From Nelumbo lutea (lineage: Eukaryota > Streptophyta > Magnoliopsida > Proteales > Nelumbonaceae): a stretch of 64,000 nt of DNA. Position 1 is the stretch's first letter. Each line of letters begins with the position of its first letter. Below, in pieces: positions 23,651 through 34,977 of this stretch. The stretch is taken from contig JAKGHH010000002.1 in assembly GCA_022828595.1 (NCBI GenBank), positions 43,370,222 to 43,434,221 of the forward strand, given 5' to 3'. The translations under genes and the position numbers were made by a program. The notes beneath the pieces were generated by a model. The model saw nothing but the letters and a program-made list of their open reading frames with translations. It was not told where the DNA came from and ran no database searches.

Positions 23651-24809
23651 GCTGAGATTGAATCAAAGCTTGGAGGGGCATTTTGTTCAGACATTCTGGA
23701 CTTGTAAGAAATACAACCACATTTCATGAACCATTCTGCAGAAAAATAGACATCTTAATTCATTACTGTTAAAACAAACAAACCCAGATTAGATATGTAC
23801 TAATCCTGTAGCTGTAAAATCCTAACCTACTACCACTCAACCTTAAAAGTACTACTTGGGCTCACCATGTAGACTTTACCAATTAACATCAATGGTCCAT
23901 TCACAAGAAGAAATGGACGGTCCCATTGCAACTGATTGCACTGTAGTGTTGATCGTGTGTACATAATATGGTGTCCATGATGCATAAAGGGCATTATCAA
24001 TTTGAAGAGAATGATTGATGACACTCCCCTTGCATGAGGTTGAGGCATTATAACATCATTGAAATCTACTTGACATTCAGACCTTGTTTTGTATAGCCAT
24101 GTCCCATTTGATGCCACTCCACTGGTTCACATTTGCAAGTTCCCCCTCATGCAAACTCTGTTGAATCAGAACTCTGAGAATTATCACCTCTCAGGTCTAA
24201 AACATTGTAACAAATGAAATAATGTAAAGTAGTCAAAACTGATTCAATGTTACTGATCTCACACTGACAAATACCAAGACCAGCTGAGATGGATCAATCC
24301 TTCAAAACATGGGTCATGGCCAATGATTACAAAGCCCACATTGGTGGGTTGTAAGATCTGCACCTAGAGTTTAAATCCAACTTACAGACACCCCTCAGGT
24401 CAGATTTTCACACAACTTTGTACTATTACAAAATATGATGGTAGATCCATTTTCAGGTGGAGGCAAGTTAATCAGCATCTCAATCGGATCTTAAATTTTT
24501 TGCAATTTCAGGAAAAATACAAACATGCTAGATATGCAGCAAGACAAACCATAGCTGCAAATGGCAAGAAGAGCAAAATGAAGAGCATCTTAATTACCTG
24601 ATATGGCTTTTATAAATATAAAAAATAAAATAATAAAATATCTATATATACATGAAGAATCCATGGAGAAAAAAAAAAGATTTGTCTCTAACACATTCAC
24701 AGAAAGGTGCTAGAAGAACAAGCATAACTAGCTTATTGTAATTGACTTGAGCTACTCATAATTTCTTTAGTTTTTTTCTCTGTTTTATTGATGTATTTTA
24801 GGTGTGGTA
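23651..24809. other. Unassigned DNA with a 95-codon minus-strand frame
   Basis: A minus-strand frame at 23830-24117 has no stop for 95 codons but no recognisable motif. The remainder to 24809 shows nothing I can name. Confidence 0.3.
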
Positions 24810-24922
24810 GATCATGTATGTCCCCCCCTGTATCTGTTGATTTTATTGATATTCTAATGAAATCTTAACGTGCCCCCCTCCACCTGGAGTAAATTTTGGG
24901 GCTAAAAAAAAGATCACGTATG
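24810..24922 (+). mobile_element. Short retroposed tail with poly(A) and 11-bp duplication
   Basis: gatcatgtatg (24810-24820) and gatcacgtatg (24912-24922) differ at one base and flank about 91 bp ending in eight A. The insert contains tattctaatgaaatcttaac, like the 3' end of plant LINEs. It is a strongly 5'-truncated LINE or a SINE-like insert. Confidence 0.6.
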
Positions 24923-25121
24923 CATTGTTATGAAGAAGGTGTGTTGTACTGTCCGCTTGGATACTCCAGCGACAACTCGTCACCATGGATAGTATATTTC
25001 TTCTTTCTGTTCACATTCCCTTTCCAGAAAATCTTGGTCAGTTGGATAATCGCCTTATTATATTGAGTATGAAAGTGGATTTTATTAGACCAACTAGTTC
25101 TACAAGCATCTAAACTTGTTG

Positions 25122-25551
25122 TAAGTTATGAATCGGAGTTTAATTTCCAACTTCAGCAGAGTTCATGGCTTGCTCTATAGGTTTCTAATTCTAATTAGCA
25201 TCTCTAATACATATAAAAGGAACTGAAGGGCAAACCATCTTTCAAATCAGGATGATTGTCTGCAGAGGGATAGCAAAAAATAACAATTTGATCAAATCAC
25301 TTTTTTCTTTTTCTTGTGGACCCACTAGTTATACACTGTAAGTTATGAATCAGAGTTTAATTTCCAACTTCAGCAGAGTTCATGGCTTGCTCAAGAGGTT
25401 TCTAATTCTAATTAGCATCCCTAATACATATAAAAGGAGCCAAGGGAAACCATCTTTCAAATCAGGATGGTTGTCTGAAGAGGGGTAGCAAAAAATAATA
25501 ATTTGAACAAATCACTTTTTCTTTTTCTTGTGGGCCCACTAGTTCTACTCT
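25122..25551. repeat. Two direct copies of about 215 bp
   Basis: Copy one (25122-25338) and copy two (25339-25551) both begin gtaagttatgaatcrgagtt and run through ttccaacttcagcagagttc to a cttgtggrcccactagtt end. They are adjacent and diverged by several per cent. They lie 3' of the YqgF stop codon. Confidence 0.85.
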
Positions 25552-25831
25552 CAAATATATTCCAACTCACTACCTACTCATTCAACTGGTTAATTTTTCT
25601 GTCACCATTACCCATCACATAAATGAGGTTTGAAATACAACCATCTTTCAAATCAGGATGGTTGTCTGAAGAGGGGTAGCAAAAAATAATAATTTGAACA
25701 AATCACTTTTTCTTTTTCTTGTGGGCCCACTAGTTCTACTCTCAAATATATTCCAACTCACTACCTACTCATTCAACTGGTTAATTTTTCTGTCACCATT
25801 ACCCATCACATAAATGAGGTTTGAAATACAA
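25450..25831. repeat. Perfect 191-bp tandem duplication
   Basis: 25450-25640 and 25641-25831 are identical by eye over 191 bp, each starting ccatctttcaaatcaggatg and ending tgaggtttgaaatacaa. It overlaps the second of the older 215-bp copies and ends about 50 bp before the YqgF stop codon. It would fall in or next to that gene's 3' UTR. Confidence 0.95.
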
Positions 25832-25883
25832 TTGATGAAGGTACCAGGGTCTTATTACTTGAATTGGTTGTACTGGTACATTA

Positions 25884-28800
25884 TCAAGCCTCAAAATCTT
25901 CTGGGAAAAAATCTTCATCTTTGGGAGGACCATTTCGAAGTTTTTCTTGAAGATCCAACTGCTTGGGAAGAACAAGCTCAGTTCCATGACCCGACATAGA
26001 GAAATATCTCTCTAAAACCATCTGAACTCAAAGGAGGAAACAAAAGCAAATGAAATAAAAGAAGAAATCAACAGCACTCTCCTAGAAAATGGAAACGGAA
26101 TTAAACTTATGTGAGAAGGTTCATGTAGAAAAATGAAAACAATAGTAAAAAATATATAGCAAGAATACTTATATACCATAGCAGCAAAAGCGTCAATTCT
26201 TCCCTGCCGAGTGGACTTGTTGATGCCCCTAGAAAATGGAAACGGGATTAAACTTATGTGATAAGGTTCTTTAGACATTTTCCATTTAAATAATTATCCT
26301 CTTAATTTCTCTGTTAAAGCACCAAGAATTCATATAAAAATGTAAGCCACAGGTACTCCCTTATCTTGATGGCACAAAGAATATTTCAGAAAAGGTTTCC
26401 AATAATAGTAACAAAATGTAAAAAAAAAAAAAAAAAGAAACGGCTTAGAGGAACAGCTGCTAGTGGTTAGCCATTTGATTATCACTGTAAACGGTTAATC
26501 TACAATCCTACATTTAGATCCATTTTATAGAGGAATTTTAAGTCATTTCATCCTTTTTAATTCAACTCTATACACTATATGCCCATTGGCAAAGCATCTC
26601 TCACCATAAGAGATACTTAATTTCTCAAATAGCATGAAAAGTGACTCACAATCCACTCAAAGCATCTCAAAGGGAATCACAGTGATGTGTAGCCTAGGCA
26701 TTTCTCTATAAGTATGTGATCAGACCTGAATAATACTAAATAAATCTGGAAAAATCCTAACACTAATCTAGATATGACTTGGGTCGATGTAGAAGAGAAG
26801 AAGTTGGAAAACTAGGGCTGAAATCTAGTAGAGATCGAAAAATTATTGATCTCTAACCATCGCCCCAATATCTTTTATTATACTAATGCTGTAATTACAT
26901 CATTGAACCTGAGACAAAAGACCCAATAACTATCGAATGACATCAGTTAAGATCAATAGTACAAATTAGGTACCGTGGGCAGAATCAGTTGAGGCAAATC
27001 TGACTGCTAGGGCTCAGTTTGGAAGGAGTATAAATACAAATATATAGAGTGCAAAACCTTATATTTTGTATGTATTTGTACTGTACATATTTGCATTTGT
27101 ATTCTTTCCAAACTGAGCCTAGAGGTCAATTGACGTACATCAGGGAGAATAAACCAGATTCAAGAGTTGTTGGGTACTTGGGTATAATGACTAGAAACAG
27201 GAGAATGCACAAATTATGTTTGGGGCTCTTGTCCAATTGAGTCTTATAATTGTTCTAAGTACTTTGTTTCCTTTGTTGATGATTTTTCAAGAATGACTTG
27301 GGTTTTTTTTAATGAAATCTCCTACTAAAGTGTTTGATATTTTTCTCTCCTTCTATGCTGAAATCAAGAATCAGTTTGTTGTTTCAATTAAATGTTTCCA
27401 TTCTAATAATGAAAAAGAATATTTCCAATGCCTGTTCCAAACACTCTTTGAATCTCATGGCATTATACACTAGTCTTCTTACTCTTCCACTCCACAACAG
27501 AATGGAGTTGCAGAGGAAGAACAGGCATTTACTTGATACTAGGGCACTTTTGCTTAAAATGTTGGCTCCTAAAAATATTAGAGTGATGATGTCTTTGTTT
27601 CCTCATTAATCTTATGTCGTCTTTGGTTCTAAATGGTGATACACCCTTCACTATTGTTTTTTCTTCTTAGTCTCTATTTTTGTTATAATGTCGGAATTGA
27701 AGAATCAAATTTGGAATTTTCTAAAATTTTATGTATTTCTGTTTTTTATAGTAGGGATATTTTCGTCATTTTGACCATTCCCATGTGGGCCTGGGCTATA
27801 GCATCTTGTTCCCATAGCTTACTAGGGCTTATCTTCCAATTTTCAGCTTATTTGCATCAGTAGGTAGAAAGTTATTGTGTTTCTTGATGCACAATACAAG
27901 GAGTGGCATTTTTGTAGGTAGAGAAAAAGAAGAGAGAAAGAAATCCCAAGGAATCACTTCAAGGATCCTAGAATCATTCTAGGATTTGTAGGAATCACTA
28001 AAGTGATGCAACAAGGCTAGAATAAACTGACACAAGTTGGAAAGAGAGAACAATTGTGTGTGTGTGTGTGTGTGAGTGAGAGAGAGAGAGAGAGAGGGAG
28101 GGAGGGTAGAGAAGAAGAAAAGAGAAATAAATCCCGATGAATCACTCCAAGGGTCCTACAATCACTCTAGGATTTGTAAGAATCACTCCATATAGCAAAC
28201 TTGCAAGAGAGCTCCAAAGAAATCTTCACTTCTTTGTAAAGGAAGAAAATACATCTATTTATAGAGTAGCTTGTGGCTCGGAATACTGTTCATCATAATT
28301 ACAAAAATGCCATGCATTGTCTTGTGCACCAAGAAACACAATAACTTTCTACCTACTAATGCAAATAAGCTGAAAATTGAAAAATAAGCCCTATTAAAAT
28401 ATAGGAACAAGATGCTATAGCTCAGGTCCACATGGAAGTGGTCAAAATGACGAAAATACCCCTACTATCTAAAAATAAAAAAATACATAAATTTTCAAAA
28501 AATTCCAAATTTGATTCTTCGGTTCCTACATTATGTTGCCTCATGTCTTTGGTTGCATATGTTTTATTCATCGTTTGGGTATAGATTTGGACAAACTGGA
28601 TTCTTGGGCTCTCAAATGTGTTTTCTTAGTGTACTCCAAGACCCAGAAGGGGTACAAGTGCTATAGTCCTACTCTTTGTCACTTCTTTTGTGCCTCTACA
28701 TGCGTCATTCTTTGAGAATGTTCAGTACTTTTTATCAACAGAAAACATAGATTTTTATTTAAAAAAAACCTCCTCCCAAACACCAAGGTCCTTGCCATAG

Positions 28801-31800
28801 ACCTCTAATGCCTGCCAACTCCTTCCACAATTTATTTCTCTCTATACACATTTGGACCATAAATGTTGGTCATAACCCATACAAAATTGTCATCCAAACA
28901 TCTCAATTTAACTAAAACTGAGAATCTTCCAATCAATTCCTCCAAGCTTTCCACAAACTCCTCATTTCACAAAGAAATTATGCCCCCTGAGGTACCCCAA
29001 GAGGGAGCTTGAGCCACCCAATGCCTCCCCCCCCCCATAAAACGACATCAATTCAAATCCTGGATCTTTGAATTGAGAAAGATCAAGAATTTTCACTATT
29101 TCTTAGATTAATGGACCAAATTTGACACAATAGGATCTTTCACTCACATTTTTCTTCCACCAAGAACGTTTTATGAAATTCTTTAACCCCCCCCCTCGAA
29201 TTTGGAGCATCCAACTTTCACGTGATTCACTGCTTAGAATTATCTATTTTAAGTAAGGATTTAAATATCGATATGATACGTCCGATATGGGGCGTATCGT
29301 ATCGATATTAGTTAGTAACGATATGGGATACGCTACGAATACAAGTGTTCGTATCGAATGGATATGGATGCGTATCGGCCTATATCGCATTGTATCGGTC
29401 GATACGCATTGGTACGCATTGCGTCCATTCAGGAATCTCCATAAAAATTAATGCGAATGAGGTGATTCGAGCTCAGGTCACCTCACGCACATTTAGAATT
29501 CGATGTGTTTCCAAACCAATAAGCCATGCTACATTTCGTGATATAAAGTAAAATAAAATAAGTTTTAACAACTTTTTCTGTTCGCTGCAATTTAAATAAA
29601 AAACACATATTTATATTTAACAACTCTAACTAAAAATTAAAAAAATAATATTTAAAAATAGTATTTTATAAACTAATAGAATAAATAATGTATCAAATCC
29701 ACATTTAAATAAAAAATGAATTTTAATATCAAGAAATTTATACAAATAGAAGATTAATAATAGAATAATTATTTTAATACTCAAAATTTATAAATTTGCA
29801 CATGATATAAATCTTAAAATTTTTATATACTTTTATTAGTTATTAATTAATATTTTAATTTACATTAATAAGTAATACCAACATATTTATTGTTTACGAA
29901 AAAATAAAAATATTATATACAAAATATTGAAGAATATAATATTAAATTGAATCTATTAAATCCACTAGTCTACATTTATTGCAAAAAATGATTTTTTATT
30001 TCATAAAATTTATATAAATAAAAATATTAATAATGGAATAATTATTTTAGTAATTAAAAACTATGAATTTGTATATGATATGCATCTTAGAAATTTTAAC
30101 AAATTTGATATACTATAAGTTATGATTATATTTTTATAAATTATTAATCGATATTTTAATTTGCACTTGAAATTTTAATATTTAGTTGGCTTTTTCTTAA
30201 TGTTAAAAAATTAAAATAGTAAAATATAAAATAATTGATATAATAATTAAAATATAATAGGTGCATATGTTTAGTGTCTTGGACTCTTGATTGATGTACT
30301 ATAAACAAAATTATACATCCCGGTTAATTAATCGTAATATATTTCTTCATATATATCCTTAATATTTACATTTTTATGTATTTATATACTATTTTGTGAT
30401 CATTTTGATCTTAAATTTAGTGTTATTAACATATTTATGAAATTCGTATGTATTTCCCTAGTGTATCCATGCGTTTCCATCTTTTTCGTCTGTATCCATG
30501 CGTTTCCAAAGCGTATCCATATCCGTATCTGAGTTGTCCGATACAATACCCGATATCGATACTTAATCCTTGATTTTAAGGCCCATTTTAATAGCCAAGT
30601 TCACCACCAAATCTTCCTCCTTCTATAAGTCCCCACTATTTTTTATCTCCTTAGGATCAACTTCCTTTCCCTTTCCTTCATTTAGATATCCTAAGAGCTT
30701 CTTCTCTTCAACATTCTTTTGGCTCTGAATTTTCCCCAGATTCTCTCTAATCCTCTCATTTTCCCCTAACAAATCCCTCCTTATCTCTATATCATCATGC
30801 CCTCCTCCCACTAAACTATCTCCTACAATAGGCTTTCCCCCTCCTGGCATTGTCAAGGGCACAATTGGAACAAGGATGGGAGCTGTTAGATCTGCAGAAG
30901 CATTAGAAAAAGAGTTTATGAATGATGTTATTGAGTAATGATGGATTTTATTAGATGAAATTAAGATTAAAGAAAAGGTGTGCAGATTAAAGAAAGCAAT
31001 TTATGGACTGAAATAATCTCCAAGAGCTTGGTTTGGAAGATTTAGTAATGTTGTGCAGAAATTTGGAATGAAATAGTGCAGTGTTGATCACTCTATGTTT
31101 AGTAGGGATACTGCCTCTAGCAAGTTGTATTTGTCATTAATGTTGATGACATTGTTATGGGGACTAATAAACAAGGTATTGAAGAGTCCTTTTTGGAAGA
31201 AGGCGATCAGTCCTTGGTCGCTTTCCTCTTCTTCAAGCTATAGTGAGAAGGAAGGCTAGATTGATTATGTTGTGGTGTCCTTACCAGTTCAGGTCGATCA
31301 GCCTTGATTTGATACCATGTGATCAGACCTGGAATAATGCTAAATAAATTTGGAAAAATCCTAACATTAATCCAGGTATGATTTGAACTGAGATAGAAGA
31401 GAAGAAGAAATGTTGGAAAACTGAAGCTAGTAGATCGAAAAAATGTTGATCTCTAACTGCCACCCCAATATCTTTTATTAATACGAATGTTGTACTTACA
31501 TCATTGAGACAAAAGACCATATAACTAACACAAGAAATAATAACAAGGAAATAAATGTATAAAAAAAACTTAACCCTATGACCAGCTCTATAACTCAACA
31601 AAGTTTACAAAGTTATCCAGCACTGCTTCTATTTGCACATAATGGGGGTATTTATTCATTCATTTCTATTTAACCTTTTAGAAGTCGATCTCTGGTCGTG
31701 TCTTTGTAATTCTTCCACTAAAGTACTGTGAGTTAAATATTGTAGCATTTCTAGACAAAGGTTCAGAAAATCTGGTTTGGGGAGGATAAATCACCTCCCA

Positions 31801-34800
31801 TCCAAGGAATAACAGAACCAAAAGTAGGTAAATAAATGACCAAATAAAGGCAGTTTGATGGGGCCAATTGTAGTGCCATTATCCATAGCTTTAGAAATTC
31901 CATTGCTACTTTTGGAAATTTTGAGTTTTTCTATTGGAAACTGTAACTTCATTAATGAATTTTCAAAATACAACTGTCAACCCCTAGTAGAGGGAGTTGA
32001 ATCACAAAAATAAAAGTGTGTTTTATTTTTTGATATCAAAGAAACCTTGATGCTATTAAAATGAACGTAGTGCCTGCCCTAAGGCTAGAGATAGGTGTCT
32101 CATTTAGGAGATGTTCTAAAGGCCACATGCCCTAAAAGCATGTAAGAAGCAGTCCTCTAAAATGACTAGAAAAGCTAGAAGTTAATTCCAAAAGACAAGA
32201 AAACTTATCCAGTGTTTAGAAGGACCATTTCCTTTATTATTTTGGAATTTGAACAAAGAAAATGATAATTTATCTCTGTAAACACATAATATGACTAGAA
32301 AAGAAAATTATCAGCCAATTTGTCACAAGTGAAAGAGCAGACATAATAATTAATAGGCATGCCTTAATCCAAGAAATAGTAGGCAATCAGAACAAGATAA
32401 CTCAGAGATTATAATTACGTGTCAATCATAAAATCAAGGGCTTCCATTGATGTCCCATGTTCATCCTGCAGGTATACCCTCCAACCCCTGGTACACACAG
32501 ACAGAAAACAAAAAAGAAAAAAGGAAGATCAACATTAATATGCCATACTAAAGCAAAAAGAGGTTTGTCCAATAATGCTTACACATCTAAACATGCAGTA
32601 AGCAAGAATATAAATAATAAGTACAGACCTCTAACAAAGTTTTTACTTTAAGTCTTTAATATACATGTATAATTGCATACATAGTCAGTTTCACCACCAT
32701 ATAGCAGTGAAACAGCATGCTAGGTAATGTAGGGGCCAGTAGACAGAAGGAAAAATCAATGGGTAGCCTTGCTTCAAAATCCAACAAAATATACTCTGAA
32801 TCTAAGACAAAATCCAGAGAATAGTTGCTGGTTTTCTAATAGGAGAAGGCAACTACTGTAAATAACAAAGAGAAAAGAAGAAATCACATGTTTCTCCGGC
32901 ATTGATTTCAAGATGAGAAAAGAATAACTGTAGAGAAACAAAATTAACCCATTCAATTCTTTTTTTTTATCAATAACTTTGAAAAATTTTATTGATTAAA
33001 ATGCTTTAGGATACAACAAGAAGTTGCCAAAGAAATCAGCTGACCCAGTACAGAATTACAAATGTGCCCAAAACATAAATATTCTTTGAACCCCTTGCTT
33101 TGCTAAGCTATCTGCCAAACTGTTGGCAGATCTCCTTACCCATCCCACCTGAATTGACATGCTCCTTGGCATCCATTTAAATCTTCTGAAATCATTCTTC
33201 AACTGCCATGTCACCCCTTCCCCTTTCTGCAACCATTTTATCACAGTTTTTGAGTCTCCTTCGATGATCAATCTATTAATCCCCAACTCTTTAGCCTTCT
33301 CAACCCCATATACTGCAACTAGAAACTCTACCCTTGCCACATCACCCACCTCCACAGGACCGAAGTACAAGGCAATAATGAAACCATTTTCATCTCTAAT
33401 GGCCCCACCAATACCTGAAGGGCTTGGGTTACCCACACAATTCCCATCAAAGTTTAGCTTCTTCCAACCATCTGTTGGAGGGGACCAAGTCTCAACAAAC
33501 TGTTGTCTCGTAGATGATGAAGCAACAATAAGTCCCCAAACCCTAAAAAAGTTTTCAGCCTTAAAGGCTGAAAACAGCTTCAAACTTTTTACCCAATGTG
33601 CCACCCTCAATATTATTGTTTCAACTAAACCTTCCTTGCACTTTTCTTTACTTTCAAATATTCTATCATTTCTTTCCTCCCAGATGGTCCAAAGTATTGC
33701 TACTCTAGTACACCTCCAAAGAACCCTTCCCCTCCTTGTCTTACCACTTATACCATTAGGGTTGAACAAGCCTTCCACCCTGTCAGGAAAGGACCACCTG
33801 CACCCAAAAAGGGAAGTAAACCAATTCCAAATAAAACTGACAAAAGGGCAAGATATATATAAGACAGTGGAAAACAGTCTCACCACTCAATTTACATAGG
33901 ACACACCAGTTAGGGGACAAGCACCAATTTGGTCTTTTCCTTTGAAGTACATCAAAGGTATTAATACAACCATGAAAAACTTCCCAACAAAAAGCATTGA
34001 TTTTAGGGGGAATAGGAGGGGACCAAATTTCTTTGACTAGAAAATGAAGAGAAGATTATGTGGCAACCATCGAGTGTAGAAAGGATTTACAGGAAAAGGA
34101 CCCTTCGGAATTAGGACCCCAAATTCTAGAATCTGACCCCACCTTCCCCCAAGAAAACTGAATTCAACAATCCTAACTGCTCGGGCACTGCAAGAAGTCC
34201 AGACTCTCTAAGGTTCCTGTTAAATCCCAAGGTCCAATTCAACCCTGGAAGGTGAGATGGTTGATTTAGGAAATATGAAATAGGCTTACCCTTGAACCTG
34301 GACAAATCACAAAGAGAAGGAAATACACATCCTCCCAAAATCTGATTTTGCTACCAAAAGACAAGTCATACCTGATAAAATTTAGGAATGTAGGGAGAAC
34401 ATCATGGATGGCCTTTCAGGGAGCAGCCAAGTTAGCCCTACGGAGACATCCAGCATCCCATTCGTTGCTTGACATGCCATGAATGTTTGCAACCACTCTA
34501 TGCCATAATTTCTAATTTTCATTTGGAAACCTCCAAAGCTATTTGCTAAGCAAAGCCTGATTCTTCAGTCTAACATTCCCTATTCCCAAACCCCCTTCTT
34601 CTTTCAATTTCCTCACCTTTTCCTATCTAATCCATTCAATTCTTCTGTTCTAGACAGATTTACATGTATATATAAAACACAAAGCTTATAAATTTTGCAA
34701 TTACTAAAATGCAGTTAACTCCTAATTAGAATCCTAGAAACTCCTAAAAATAAAAGGACAGCAAAATGGTAGTTGACTTAACCTAATACTTTCTAAACAA

Positions 34801-34939
34801 AATAGGAAACTGGTAATTTCATACCTTCTAAAAAATAGGATACCCCTAAAGAAAACAATAGGTGGTTTGAAAATAAAAACATAAAAAGTAGAAATTACTA
34901 TTACTATCAGCTTCTAAATCTGGGTACAGTCAATGGTTA

Positions 34940-34977
<38 letters not shown>

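Noticed and set aside
33159..33899. 246-codon plus-strand frame
   Set aside because: Antisense of the LINE RNase H frame at 33056-33886, which has all the family motifs.
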